Part shown: in pieces, positions 35,523-44,855 of the stretch
Position numbering within the stretch: the first letter of the stretch is position 1
Layout: each line of letters begins with the position of its first letter
DNA from: Pontibacter flavimaris
Lineage (GTDB): Bacteria > Bacteroidota > Bacteroidia > Cytophagales > Hymenobacteraceae
Direction: 5' to 3'
DNA: 64,000 nucleotides
Assembly: GCF_001907195.1 (NCBI RefSeq)
Contig: NZ_LVWA01000008.1
Span: 106,398 to 170,397, forward strand
Made by a program: the position numbers and the translations under genes
The notes under the pieces: model-generated
The model's database searches: none
The model's input: only the letters and a program-made list of their open reading frames with translations
What the model was told of the DNA's origin: nothing

Positions 35523-36635
35523 CTAATGATGAAGTATAAAGTCGCGCAACTCAGCGGCTGATTTCTCCCAGGTATACTGTTTTGCCAGCTCCAGCCCCTT
35601 CTTTGCCAGCGTTTCTCTTAAGCCTGCATCCTGTAGCACGCGGTCCAGCGTTTCCGCCATGTCATCCGGGTTTTCTCCATCAAAGTATAAACAGGCATCC
35701 TGGCAAACTTCGGGCATACTTGCAGCTTTCGAGACTACTGTCGGACAACCCGACGCCATGGCCTCCAGCGGGGGCAGGCCAAAGCCCTCGTAGAGGGAGG
35801 GGAAGACAAACACCGTGGCTAAAGTATAGATAACGGGTAGATGCGCATTGTCCACAAAGCCAGTGAACAGCACACGCGGGCCTAGGCCCAGTTTTTCGAT
35901 CAAATCCGGCAGGCCCTTGTCTCCTGTAATAAATCCTTCCTTCTTTCCGACAATCACCAGTTTGAGGTCCGGAAACTGCGCTTTGTTCAGCTTGCTGAAG
36001 GCCAGCACCAGGTTTTTCAGGTTCTTGTGGGGTTTTACGTTGCCTACAAACAGGACGAATTCTGCCGGTAAAGTATATTTTTCCTGCACTTCTTTCACCA
36101 CAGCAGCATCCTGCTTCCTGTGGTACCTGTTGTGGTCCACCCCCAGACTTATTTTATGCACCTGCTTGTTTCTTATCTTCAGGTACTTTTTCATCTCGGA
36201 GCGAGAAAACTCAGAGATGGTGATAATGGTGTCTGATAAACGGATGGAAGACTGAAGCAGCACCCGGGCATAGAGCCTGTGTATCGGGTTGATGGCAGTG
36301 GCAGCTAAATGATAGAGATCATGAATCAAAACCACCCGTTTGGCCGCCCTCACGGGCAGCATCGGAACGTTGAAGTGCGGCGAAAAGAAAAAGTCGCATG
36401 TGGGTACTACTAGCGGCAGCAGCACCTGCTCTGCTATAGAGTAAATAGGTTTATCAAACTTTATGATCTTCAGGCCAACCACCCAGGGGAATTGCATTAG
36501 CTCCTCCGGATCTCCCAGCAACGTAATCGCAAAGTTATTTTTCAGGTACGGGAGCAGGTTCTGTATATCTGTACCGATACCGGAAGCATTAACCATCCTG
36601 GCGTCAACAACAAGGATTTTATACGTTGGGCTCAT
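35523..36635 (-). CDS. Family 4 (GT1-like) glycosyltransferase
   Basis: A 370-residue GT-B glycosyltransferase. The N-terminus is KILVVDARMVNASGIGTDIQNLL; the C-terminal donor domain has FVLFVGNVKPHKNLKNLV, LKLVIVGKKEG and FVFPSLYEGFGLPPLEAMASGCPT. The last two Glu residues form the EX7E pair. It resembles mannosyltransferases acting on bacterial capsules. Its first 17 nt overlap the end of the polymerase-like gene at 36619, which supports one transcript. Donor and linkage are unassigned. Confidence 0.93.
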   Translation of the reverse strand: MSPTYKILVVDARMVNASGIGTDIQNLLPYLKNNFAITLLGDPEELMQFPWVVGLKIIKFDKPIYSIAEQVLLPLVVPTCDFFFSPHFNVPMLPVRAAKRVVLIHDLYHLAATAINPIHRLYARVLLQSSIRLSDTIITISEFSRSEMKKYLKIRNKQVHKISLGVDHNRYHRKQDAAVVKEVQEKYTLPAEFVLFVGNVKPHKNLKNLVLAFSKLNKAQFPDLKLVIVGKKEGFITGDKGLPDLIEKLGLGPRVLFTGFVDNAHLPVIYTLATVFVFPSLYEGFGLPPLEAMASGCPTVVSKAASMPEVCQDACLYFDGENPDDMAETLDRVLQDAGLRETLAKKGLELAKQYTWEKSAAELRDFILHH

Positions 36636-37905
36636 CTACCTGTTCATCATCGTTTGGGGCAGCTAATGCTATACCTATAAAAAACCAAATGTATAAAAAA
36701 TGCAGTTGCACACCTAACAGGCAGATCAACACAAAGGCTTTTATTGCCCTGTCTGATATGCGGGAAAAGGGAGCGTACCTTCTGTAGATGGAGTAAAGGA
36801 GCAGTAGAAACAGGAGTAAGCCCAGCAAGCCGTTTTCCACCAGCAAGGTCGCGAACACCCCCAGCCCAGGGGCATCCCACTCGCTGACGGGCGGCAGCAT
36901 CCCCAAATATTCCGGGTTGTTCCTGACAAGGGCATAATTACCGAGTCCTACCCCTAGCAGCGGACTTTCCGACACCATGTTCGGCGTAATGAAAATAGCG
37001 GCAATACGGCCCATCACAAAGTTGTAGTCGTTTTTCCTTTCCTCCACGATGGCGCTGAAGTTGTTCATCGAGTAGATATAATCCGAGATAACCATCGTGA
37101 AGACAAGGTAAAAGAGCGGAATAAGCGCTGCCAGAATAATGTAACGGAACCAACTGGTATACCTGAATCGCTGGTAAAAAAGGTAAAAGTGCCAGGCCAC
37201 CACCGCGACTATTCCCGCTTTGGACTGGGCGCAAAGTATAACCAATAGGAAAACCAGCCGAAGCACCCATTTCCGTCCTTGCATGAAGAAAGTAAGGATA
37301 TAGAGGGCGCTGTAAAACAGTCCCAGCGGACCGCCTTCTACGTAGTAGCCCCTGAGCCTCGGGGTTGGGTCGCTTACAGCGTATGGCGTAGTGTCGTAGA
37401 TGATCTGGGAGCCTGCCAGCGGCAGTATTTTCAGGTAGGTAAGTATAAACACCAGCAGGAAGAACAACGACACCAACATGTTGGCCATTAGAACCCTCCG
37501 AAGTATGGAACTGGTGGTAAGCCCCTTCTCTCTGTAGAACTGAACAGTTTTATATACGACCAGGGCGAAGGCGATGCAAGCGATCAGTTCTATAAACCTG
37601 GCGATGCTGATGAGATATGGACTCTTCAGCAGCGTAATCCCGTTTATTTCTAAAAAGAAGTCCCGGTTTAGGTTCGTGATAAAAGTCAGCAGGAGTAAAG
37701 CGACAAACAGGCCGATGAAGTAGAGCAAATACTTGTTCACACTCCTGATGCTGTAGAGCAGAAACGGAATGGTGAGCAGAGACACCAACTCATTCAGTTT
37801 AATGCTTGCTATCTTGGTTTCCGTGAAATGAAAGCACAGGATACAGTAAGCTATAAATAGCCAGAGGCCAACATGCGGCACAATCAGTTTTTCCGAGCTT
37901 CTCAA
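36619..37905 (-). CDS. O-antigen polymerase (Wzy-like) membrane protein
   Basis: A 428-residue protein of about 11-12 membrane helices. The periplasmic-loop motif ESPLLGVGLGNYALVRNNP followed by a final pair of hydrophobic helices (LLVENGLLGLLLFLLLLYSI) matches Wzy polymerase-like proteins, though these are weakly conserved. It would link lipid-borne repeat units in the periplasm. It overlaps both neighbours, by 17 nt downstream and 4 nt upstream. A WaaL-like role cannot be excluded, because a second protein of this class follows two genes later. Confidence 0.82.
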   Translation of the reverse strand: MRSSEKLIVPHVGLWLFIAYCILCFHFTETKIASIKLNELVSLLTIPFLLYSIRSVNKYLLYFIGLFVALLLLTFITNLNRDFFLEINGITLLKSPYLISIARFIELIACIAFALVVYKTVQFYREKGLTTSSILRRVLMANMLVSLFFLLVFILTYLKILPLAGSQIIYDTTPYAVSDPTPRLRGYYVEGGPLGLFYSALYILTFFMQGRKWVLRLVFLLVILCAQSKAGIVAVVAWHFYLFYQRFRYTSWFRYIILAALIPLFYLVFTMVISDYIYSMNNFSAIVEERKNDYNFVMGRIAAIFITPNMVSESPLLGVGLGNYALVRNNPEYLGMLPPVSEWDAPGLGVFATLLVENGLLGLLLFLLLLYSIYRRYAPFSRISDRAIKAFVLICLLGVQLHFLYIWFFIGIALAAPNDDEQVDEPNV

Positions 37906-38948
37906 AGCGTACTCTTTTTGGAGGATTTAAGGGCTTTCAAAATTAGCGGAATTCTATCGAACTGCTTTCTTCGTACCCTGTTGGCCGCTACGGCCACCAA
38001 GCTTAAATATACAGGATATAGGAATCTGGGGTAAAACTTCTTGGTGATGATCAACCTGTTGCGGATACTGTAAAAGTCCGACAGCTCACTTTTGTTGTTG
38101 TTGTCTTTTATACTTCCGCCAATGGAGGCGCCCTCTTTGTGGTAAATGTTCGCTTCTAAGCAAACACCGATCGTGTAGTTTTTGGCCGCCCCTCTTTTTA
38201 CCCAGTCTATTTCTTCAAAGTATAAAAAGTATTCCTCACACATGAAGCCGACTTCCTTCACGAAGTCGGCGGAGACAAACATGGAGGCCCCCACAACATA
38301 ATCATCAGCTTCTATGCGCAGATCGTGGAAAGGGGTAGAAGCAGGCCTGTTCAGCCCGATGTGCGTGGTGCTGGCCGTGAGCGGTTTATACTTCCCCAAA
38401 ATAGCCTGAACAAAGTTGGGGTTGTGGTAATACAAAAGTTTTGCACCCAGTATGCCGAGCCGCTGCCTGTTATACTTCGACTTCTCAAAGTGTGCCACCA
38501 GGTGGGTGAGGGATTCTTTCTCCACAACCGTATCATTGTTCAGGAGCCAGACGTAATCCGCCTGATGAGCAAGGGCAAGCCTGCAGCCCACGTTGTTGCC
38601 GCCGGCAAAGCCCAGGTTTTTCCTGGACTCTACCAGCAACAGTTTCTCATCGGCTAGGGCAGCGCCATTTATACTTTCTGAATCAAAGTGTAGGTAAGGG
38701 ACAGGCTTGCTAATAGGGTAGGAAGCCACAGGCGTTGCCGCGTAAAACTGCTCGTTAAACAAAACAGGCGAGTCCCCCGCTGCCCAACTTCTTAGTTGCG
38801 CGAAGGAGCCGTTCTGAGAGTCGTTGTCTACCACTATAACCTTAAAGTTCTGGTAGTCGAGTTTAAAGAGGCTTTCCAGGCACTCTGCCGTGTCCTGCCA
38901 GTTCTTATAATTGACAAGTATGATATAAACTTTAGGGCAAGTCAACAT
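37902..38948 (-). CDS. Family 2 glycosyltransferase
   Basis: A 348-residue GT2 protein with an unusually long insert between the first strands. It starts YIILVNYKNWQDTAECLESL, has FKVIVVDNDSQNG (nucleotide-binding Asp), then about 50 extra residues before KNLGFAGGNNVGCRLAL and YVWLLNNDTVVEKESL. The acceptor motif is EEYFLYFEEIDWVKRGAA. The C-terminal stretch FYSIRNRLIITKKFYPRF is typical of rhamnosyltransferase-like GT2. Its ATG region precedes the Wzy-like gene by a 4-nt overlap. It probably adds one residue of the repeat unit. Confidence 0.9.
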   Translation of the reverse strand: MLTCPKVYIILVNYKNWQDTAECLESLFKLDYQNFKVIVVDNDSQNGSFAQLRSWAAGDSPVLFNEQFYAATPVASYPISKPVPYLHFDSESINGAALADEKLLLVESRKNLGFAGGNNVGCRLALAHQADYVWLLNNDTVVEKESLTHLVAHFEKSKYNRQRLGILGAKLLYYHNPNFVQAILGKYKPLTASTTHIGLNRPASTPFHDLRIEADDYVVGASMFVSADFVKEVGFMCEEYFLYFEEIDWVKRGAAKNYTIGVCLEANIYHKEGASIGGSIKDNNNKSELSDFYSIRNRLIITKKFYPRFLYPVYLSLVAVAANRVRRKQFDRIPLILKALKSSKKSTL

Positions 38949-39053
38949 GGTTTTGGTAGCCTTGTAAGTGAGTTAGATAAACACGCTTACAGCTTTATTA
39001 AATAGTATAGGTATAGGGGTAATATGTTAATTGCTGGTCAGTAACTCTCTGTC

Positions 39054-39917
39054 TTAGTTGTGCCTATACTTGCCGAATTTATTTCTTCGGAAATCCAAGT
39101 AGCCTTTGTAGACACTCTTTATCTTCTTTACCTTATTTTTTTCAAAAAGAATTATCTTGATGAACTCTCTTAAATTATTGGTACTCTCATTTCTGTAGTA
39201 CTGTGGAAATTGGATTTTAAACTCTTTTAAAACAGCCAGTCGGTTTCGTGTAATATAATATCTTCTTAAAAAGTTATGGTGCGAAGCATTTACCTGATAG
39301 CCCAAAAAAGAATGGCTCTTGGAGTCTCCTAGCTTATGATAAAGCAGGACTTTGTTATTTATGACAATTTTATAATTGCTTAGCTTAAGGCGTAAACAAT
39401 ACTCATGATCCACATAGTCTATAAAGAAATCCTCACGGAAAGGGCCTACTTCTTTAAAAGCACAGAGGTTCAACAGATTACCTGAGGTAATAGCCACATC
39501 GACTTCCTGTAAATTGCTCTGTTCTGCATCCAAGGAATCAGTTTCTAGAATATACCTGGGTGCAATTATACCTACCTGCTCCTTTGGAATATTAGCGCTG
39601 ACTTCCAGCAGCTTTGGTATCATGTCCTCACTGGCCTGGCTGTCCTGATCCATGGTGAGCAGCCAATCGAATCCTTCTTCTATTGCTCTTGAAGCGGCAA
39701 TATTTAATGCTTTGGCAATGCCCTGGTTATTTGCCAGGTGGTGATATTCTGTATGGGGGAAGTTCTTACTTAGTTCTTGCAATACTTTCTCCGAGGGAAC
39801 TTCAGAGTTGTCGACCACATAAAGTTTTTGTAAACTGTTATAGTAGGTTGAAACGTTGTCAATTATATCTTCCTCCGGATTATAAAGAACAACGACACCA
39901 GCGATATTTGATATCAT
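39054..39917 (-). CDS. Family 2 glycosyltransferase (rhamnosyltransferase-like)
   Basis: A 287-residue GT2 enzyme: AGVVVLYNPEEDIIDNV, LYVVDNSEVPSEKV, NQGIAKALNIAASRAI, WLLTMDQDSQASEDMI and FIDYVDHEYCLRLKL. This set and order (MDQDS, FIDYVDHEYCLRL) are hallmarks of the WsbF/RfbF rhamnosyltransferase group, so a deoxyhexose donor is plausible. The gene is markedly AT-richer than the flanking core genes and uses many AT-ending codons, as expected for an acquired polysaccharide gene. A ~105-nt gap separates it from the next gene downstream. Confidence 0.92.
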   Translation of the reverse strand: MISNIAGVVVLYNPEEDIIDNVSTYYNSLQKLYVVDNSEVPSEKVLQELSKNFPHTEYHHLANNQGIAKALNIAASRAIEEGFDWLLTMDQDSQASEDMIPKLLEVSANIPKEQVGIIAPRYILETDSLDAEQSNLQEVDVAITSGNLLNLCAFKEVGPFREDFFIDYVDHEYCLRLKLSNYKIVINNKVLLYHKLGDSKSHSFLGYQVNASHHNFLRRYYITRNRLAVLKEFKIQFPQYYRNESTNNLREFIKIILFEKNKVKKIKSVYKGYLDFRRNKFGKYRHN

Positions 39918-39968
39918 GGTATAAATAGTGTTTTTATATTTCTACTCTTTATGTACTTGTTTCTGGAC

Positions 39969-41294
39969 TTACACCTTAGTGCTCTTCATAAGCGGACTGT
40001 TTATAAAGAAAGTGTAATGAGGATACTTCCTATATAGGGCATAATACAGGAGGCCTGTTATAAAAATTTCCGTTAGCATGATGCTCAGGGCAGTGCCTAC
40101 TGCCTGAAAATGAAAGGTTAAAATAAAATTTAAGGTCACATTAATGACGGCCCCAATCGTTAAGACAACAGTATATAGCTTATCCAGTTTGTAGGCCAGC
40201 ATGGTCTGGCTCGCAGGAATATTTAGAGCAGCCATAAATGGTCCAAAGCATATAATTCTTAAGATCAAAGCCGCCTCACTTATGAACTCACCAGTTATAA
40301 GATATACGATGTAGTCTGCAAAAGCAAAGACTAAGAAAGAAAGTGGCAGGAATGCCACTAATATGACTCTGAAAAATTTGCGCAGGAACTTTGCCAGGAC
40401 CTCAAAGGACTCCTGAGCAAGAATACATACTCTTGGATAAACCACCTGATACAGGATAGTTGCAAGGGTGCGCATGATCTGGAAGACCTTTTCTGCTATG
40501 CTATAGTAGCCTATAACAAGCGGATTAGCAAAAATACCAAGAATAAGAATATTAGTATTGTTAGATATTGAAACGGTTAATGTTGCAAAGAATATATTCC
40601 AGGAATCTACGAGCTGCTTCCTGATCTGAGAAAGGCTCGGGAAAGAGTATTGCAGCCCGAACTTGCTGAAAACAATAAACAGGCTAATCACTCCCCCAAT
40701 TATCAGACTTATTCCATTTATCAGGTTTATGAAGAGGTAATCCTGAGGCTGACTGATGAGAATAAATATCCCGACAGCATATAATATCCTGTTCAGAATA
40801 TTGATGTAGGTAATGTACTTCATCTTCTCTATTCCCTGGTAAAACCAAGTAGGTTGTAAGGCTTGGCCCAGTACAATCGTGAAACTGAAAATAGTTAGCG
40901 TCCAGTGCTCCCTGAAGTCCGGAACTAGTATAAAAGAGCAGGAGAGGATTATAAACGACAGGAGCAGCAGGACTAACTTCGTAGTCATTACTTCAGAGAA
41001 GATTCCGGAGATCCTGGTTTTGTCGTTTCTATTGGTGGAAATATCTTTGGTGGCGGATAAATTAAACCCGTAATCAGTTAGCACTACAAAGTAGAGCATG
41101 ATGGTCTGCAAAAGGGTAATCACACCAAACCGCTCTACTCCTATAACTCTTACTATGTAAGGGAACGTTGCGATGGATAATAGGAAATTAGCTACTTGTA
41201 TTAAACCGAGTGAAAGAAAGTTTGACACCAGGGGCTTATAATCGCTTTTAGCAAAGATGCTAAACTTGGATAATGTGTTTCTCAAAAAGCTCAA
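39969..41294 (-). CDS. Polysaccharide flippase (Wzx-like)
   Basis: A 441-residue MOP/MATE-type membrane protein with about 12-14 helices that would flip the undecaprenyl-linked repeat unit across the inner membrane. The N-terminal signature NFLSLGLIQVANFLLSIATFPYIVRVIG and GVITLLQTIMLYFVVLTDYGFNLSAT is typical of RfbX/Wzx. The C-terminus (LTEIFITGLLYYALYRKYP) also fits. It is AT-rich, like the adjacent glycosyltransferase at 39054. A truncated second Wzx-like gene lies upstream at 42575-43126; this one is full length and presumably active. Confidence 0.92.
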   Translation of the reverse strand: MSFLRNTLSKFSIFAKSDYKPLVSNFLSLGLIQVANFLLSIATFPYIVRVIGVERFGVITLLQTIMLYFVVLTDYGFNLSATKDISTNRNDKTRISGIFSEVMTTKLVLLLLSFIILSCSFILVPDFREHWTLTIFSFTIVLGQALQPTWFYQGIEKMKYITYINILNRILYAVGIFILISQPQDYLFINLINGISLIIGGVISLFIVFSKFGLQYSFPSLSQIRKQLVDSWNIFFATLTVSISNNTNILILGIFANPLVIGYYSIAEKVFQIMRTLATILYQVVYPRVCILAQESFEVLAKFLRKFFRVILVAFLPLSFLVFAFADYIVYLITGEFISEAALILRIICFGPFMAALNIPASQTMLAYKLDKLYTVVLTIGAVINVTLNFILTFHFQAVGTALSIMLTEIFITGLLYYALYRKYPHYTFFINSPLMKSTKV

Positions 41295-41366
41295 TTAGTA
41301 TTCCTGTTAACCGTGTATATTTTAAGTTATCATTTGTCTGATTTAGTAGGCTCCGATAGTATAGAG

Positions 41367-42269
41367 TTACTTACGAGCTCTTATCAGCCCTTTTCTTACG
41401 TAAGGAGGGGTTTGCTTGTCTTCCAGAAAGAACATATAGCCATCAGAGTACTCGATATTGAAGCCATGCTTTCTGAGCATATGAGCTAACTCTACTGCAT
41501 CCTGCTGTTTGTGGTAGGTGCATATAGCCACCTTTAGCGCCTTATGTTTTTGCAAAGTCATCTCAGCACCTTCCAATATCTTGGCTTCGGCGCCTTCTGC
41601 GTCAATTTTTACAAAATCAACCTGAGGGTAATCTTTCAGAAACTCGTCGAGGGTAATGTTGTTTTCACCCACTACGTCAGATACATATTTGTTTAAGATA
41701 TGCACTTTTTCCTTCCAAGGGGCAAATGTTGCTTGCAGCGCCTCTATCCATTCCGAGTCGGTTTCAAAGATGTATAGCTTACTAACCTTTTCCACTATCC
41801 CTAACGAGAAGTTTCCTTCCGCTGCGCCCACGTCTACGACTATATCTCCTTCTTCTACATTAAAAGCAGCGGTAAGGTACAGGTGCGGTGATGCGGGGTC
41901 CTGCTCAATAGACAGGAAATTATAGTTTTCCTTTATTGCGATTTCATCCCAGGTCCGTTTGTAATACAACCGTTTACCTTGGTGTTGCACGTAGGGCAAG
42001 TCCAGTTTCTCGTCTCGGTACAGTTTTACCTGTTCGGGGCTGTAGTTATATATATAAGGATACGGAAACGTAACGACGCCGTGTTTTTTTACAAAGCCCA
42101 CAACGTCCTGTAGTTCACTGTTTAGCTTTTCAGGAGAGAGCTCCCCGTAATAATTCAAAAACTCGCTTCGCAAACGGCCTAACTCCGTGTTTCTGATTCT
42201 GTAGGTCCAGATCTTCCACCTAAGGTCCTCAGATACCATTTTTCTGTATAGGCTTCTTACTATTTGCAT
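41367..42269 (-). CDS. FkbM-family methyltransferase
   Basis: A 300-residue SAM-dependent O-methyltransferase. The Rossmann core is DIVVDVGAAEGNFSLGIVEK (motif I), KLYIFETDSEWIEALQATF (motif II region), and DFVKIDAEGAEAKILEGAE, which carries the FkbM signature. The ~130-residue N-terminal extension is not assigned. FkbM enzymes methylate sugar hydroxyls in O-antigens and capsules; the residue here is unknown. It is the first intact gene of the polysaccharide operon in transcription order. A decayed homologous segment lies about 1.1 kb upstream near 43414. Confidence 0.88.
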   Translation of the reverse strand: MQIVRSLYRKMVSEDLRWKIWTYRIRNTELGRLRSEFLNYYGELSPEKLNSELQDVVGFVKKHGVVTFPYPYIYNYSPEQVKLYRDEKLDLPYVQHQGKRLYYKRTWDEIAIKENYNFLSIEQDPASPHLYLTAAFNVEEGDIVVDVGAAEGNFSLGIVEKVSKLYIFETDSEWIEALQATFAPWKEKVHILNKYVSDVVGENNITLDEFLKDYPQVDFVKIDAEGAEAKILEGAEMTLQKHKALKVAICTYHKQQDAVELAHMLRKHGFNIEYSDGYMFFLEDKQTPPYVRKGLIRARK

Positions 42270-42574
42270 CTGCTGATTATGTTTGCTTTAGATCTTTAAT
42301 GATAAAGGGATAGCGACTGTAATCATATACCTCACTCAACCTCATGAAAGATTTATGGTCTTTCAAATGTAGCGTAAATTATTCTTACCGCCCAAGAGAG
42401 GCGAATGCAAGACAATTCTTTTAACCTGCCGTCGCAATCATTCTAGTTGCTGCATTACCGAACGCCATGCTACATCATAAAAGAAAAAGAACGCAAATAT
42501 AAGCAACTATGGTTATTCAACAGTAACGGAGCATTCAGGGTTAAATTGAATTATATAGATTTGCACTGTATAAA
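42270..42574. other. AT-rich spacer upstream of the FkbM gene
   Basis: No gene is supported in these 305 nt. The stretch is AT-rich, with stop codons in all frames. It may hold the promoter of the polysaccharide operon, but no clear TAnnTTTG element was found. Confidence 0.6.
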
Positions 42575-43126
42575 TTAATCAGAAGCTATATACAGACCTG
42601 AAGATGGAAAAGGCCATCTAGATGATGTGATTGATTTGAGGGTGAGTGCTTTCTTCACTATCTGCAACAGAGCAAAAAAAGTGTTTTGATAAAAGCTACA
42701 AAAGCTTTGCAGCAACACCAATGCAACTATAAACGGCCCCACATTTTGCTCGAAAGCGGCATTTCCGAAAAAGACAAGCAACACACCTGCCAAAGCGAAT
42801 AGAGGTAGGGCCAGGTAAGTATAGGCGCAGGTAATCTGTTGAATTATTTCTCTTTTACCCTTGGCGTCGAGGTGGAAGTACTCAATGAATACCACCTGGG
42901 ACAGGCCAAAGGAAAACAGAATGCCAAGTACCGTGGCAATAGTTGTGAGTAACTCAAGTTTACCATAATCGCTTGGGGCAAGTAACGAGGTATAGAGGGG
43001 AATCAGGAAAAAGCCTATACCTTTCAGGAACAAAGCGCCTGAAGAGTAGATGAACAGGTTCTTTACGGAATTCGACTTAAATATTTTGTCTGTTAACCTG
43101 TTAAACAGGGGGGCTGCTATCTGCAC
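42575..43126 (-). pseudogene. Truncated polysaccharide flippase (Wzx-like) remnant
   Basis: The reading frame encodes 183 residues. The first ~155 are a clear MATE/PST-type flippase start: LFIYSSGALFLKGIGFFLIP, YTSLLAPSDYGKLELLTTIA and FSFGLSQVVFIEYFHLD, with four membrane helices. Normal members have about 450-500 residues, so more than half is missing. The last ~20 residues (KSITSSRWPFPSSGLYIASD) no longer match the family and end at a premature stop. The downstream sequence gave no continuing frame. It is interpreted as a deletion remnant at the locus edge, now redundant with the intact flippase at 39969-41294. Confidence 0.75.
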
Positions 43127-43389
43127 TACACTAATTTAAATATTTCCTCAGGCCCTTAGAAGGCTGTAAAACGACAAAGATAGGTAAGTTATATAAGTTT
43201 ATTTAGCGCCTACGAACAGGAAGTAGGCTACTACAAGTTTAACATGGTTCGGTACGAGGCATCCATCATTAACCTGCCAGACGCTACCCAGGTCAAAGTA
43301 GGCTGCAGCTGGTTTTAGAAGTATGATTGGTATCACGCATCTACTTTTTAGATATTTCGAGGGGCCGCACTGGTGTTTGTCCTCAAAAG

Positions 43390-43500
43390 AGAGGGGCATC
43401 CCTTTTCGCCGGCAGAGTAGTGGCCGTTGAGCCAGAAAATAGCGCGGTCTTGCAGCTGAGGAACGAGAGAATGAAGCACCTTACCACTAACGCCCTTTAG
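43390..43500 (+). pseudogene. Fragment resembling an FkbM methyltransferase
   Basis: The plus-strand reading LFAGRVVAVEPENSAVLQL (frame from 43402) matches the strand-loop following motif I in FkbM-family enzymes, where a pattern like GRVVAFEPxPENxxxL is usual. It continues to LTTNAL, meets a TAG and resumes as NCYVWV, which matches the following family segment. There is no start, no motif I glycine loop and several stops, so it is a remnant. It lies on the strand opposite to the intact FkbM gene at 41367. The similarity is short, so the call is tentative. Confidence 0.4.
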
Positions 43501-43849
43501 AATTGTTATGTGTGGGTAAGGCTTGAATTTTGACTTCGCGGCCTTTATAAAGCGGTTCGCTTAGTTGAACAGAATTTATGTCTTGGAATCGGGTACGCTG
43601 TGCTTCATTCATCTTGCCAAGGTAAGTACCGGTCCCCACTCATGTGTTTACTCCGGATTTTTCCTGATACTCCCTTATTTTGAGTTGCTTTACCAAATGA
43701 GGAGGAGGGGCTGGCTTGCCATCTCTTTCTCACTGCTTCAGCTCGTGGTAGCCTTGCCAGGCAAACACGAGATCCTTTCCACCAGGCTTCTTTAGGAATG
43801 GGGTACGGGAGTACCATAAAAACTAATTATAGGAACGCGTAGATAATTG

Positions 43850-43857
43850 TATATTTG
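43850..43857 (+). promoter_or_regulatory. -7 element TATATTTG of the Wzz-like gene
   Basis: A perfect match to TAnnTTTG, 20 nt before the start codon at 43878, which leaves a short leader of about 15 nt. No clean -33 TTG is seen at the usual distance. Confidence 0.55.
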
Positions 43858-43877
43858 GCCTTCGAAAGCATGGGTTT

Positions 43878-44786
43878 ATGTACGAACACGAAGTGAAAGG
43901 CAGAAATAAAGGTGCAAGCTCTCAAGACGAGGTAGATATCTATTTTATATATACCAAGGTTGGGGATTTGCTCAGCGGTATGGGCAGGAGCATATCAGGT
44001 TTTTTCAGGGTGCTCTTACGCTATAAATGGGTCCTGTTGATTTTTACCTTGATGGGCTCAGGAATAGGATACTTGACTTACAAATCCACGAAGCCCTACT
44101 ATACTTCCTCCATGACGCTGGTGCTGGCTGAAATCCGGAACCAGTTTGTTGAGAATCAGCTGCAAAGACTTTCTATTATGATTCAGGAGGATAATTATGA
44201 AGCCGTGGCACAGGACCTGGATATGAGTGTGGAGGCCGCAAAGCAGATAAAGGAAATGAACTTCTCAAACCTGGATCAGGAACTGATTGCAGAGGACAGT
44301 GTGCTGACCGGATCCCCTTTTGAGATAGAGCTTTCTGTATACAACAGTGAATACTTTAATTCTTTGGAGCCAGCTCTTGCCAATTACCTGGAGAGTAACA
44401 GGTATTTCTCTAAGCAGAAACTTATCAGGCAGCGAGAAATGGAGAGCATGATCAGCAAGCTCAAGGAAGATATAACCGCCATGGATAGTGTAAAAAAAGC
44501 CGTTGTATCTCCCCGCGGACCGGTAAATGGATTCGTTTACGGGCAGCCACTGGATCCGGCCGACCTTTTCCGTGAAAGTATAAACATGTATCAGCAGCAG
44601 GTGGAGCTAGAGGGAGACCTGGATCAGTTGGACAACATTCAGATTGTGAATGGCTTTGCTCCCCGCCTGAGACCTACAGGTCCTAATCTGCTAAAATACC
44701 TGGTTATAGGTGGTGCGATAGCTTTTTTCATTAGCATACCTGTTGCCTTAGGATTGGATAGCAGGAAAAAAAGAAAGCTGGCCTAA
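43878..44786 (+). CDS. Chain-length determinant (Wzz-like) protein
   Basis: A 302-residue inner-membrane polysaccharide co-polymerase. Two membrane helices (about residues 50-68, VLLIFTLMGSGIGYLTYKS, and 273-293, YLVIGGAIAFFISIPVALG) flank a periplasmic domain with heptad-like helices (RQREMESMISKLKEDITAM). The C-terminus is short and basic, with no Walker motifs, so it is a Wzz-type regulator rather than a BY-kinase fusion. It sets the modal length of the glycan made by the polymerase. It is transcribed opposite to the rest of the locus from its own TATATTTG promoter and ends at a strong terminator. Confidence 0.85.
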   Translation: MYEHEVKGRNKGASSQDEVDIYFIYTKVGDLLSGMGRSISGFFRVLLRYKWVLLIFTLMGSGIGYLTYKSTKPYYTSSMTLVLAEIRNQFVENQLQRLSIMIQEDNYEAVAQDLDMSVEAAKQIKEMNFSNLDQELIAEDSVLTGSPFEIELSVYNSEYFNSLEPALANYLESNRYFSKQKLIRQREMESMISKLKEDITAMDSVKKAVVSPRGPVNGFVYGQPLDPADLFRESINMYQQQVELEGDLDQLDNIQIVNGFAPRLRPTGPNLLKYLVIGGAIAFFISIPVALGLDSRKKRKLA

Positions 44787-44805
44787 GTAATATTATGCAA
44801 TAAAC

Positions 44806-44846
44806 GAAAAGCCGCTGCTATACTTTCATAGCAGCGGCTTTTTTGT
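44806..44846. terminator. Bidirectional terminator
   Basis: AAAAGCCGCTGCTA / TAGCAGCGGCTTTTTT with an 8-nt loop that contains a TATACTTT motif; A- and T-runs flank it. It separates the converging Wzz-like and GNAT-nitrilase genes. Confidence 0.92.
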
Positions 44847-44855
44847 TTTAATAAG

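Larger units (their letters stand above)
43127..43877. other. Decayed region at the edge of the polysaccharide locus
   Basis: A 750-nt stretch without an intact gene. Several short readings on both strands are broken by stops and show no consistent codon pattern, except for the FkbM-like fragment at about 43390-43500. The last ~80 nt carry the promoter and leader of the Wzz-like gene. Confidence 0.6.

Noticed and set aside
31550..44786. Gene cluster as a secondary-metabolite or lantibiotic locus
   Set aside because: Every recognised gene fits a Wzx/Wzy polysaccharide pathway, and there is no biosynthetic enzyme or precursor peptide.
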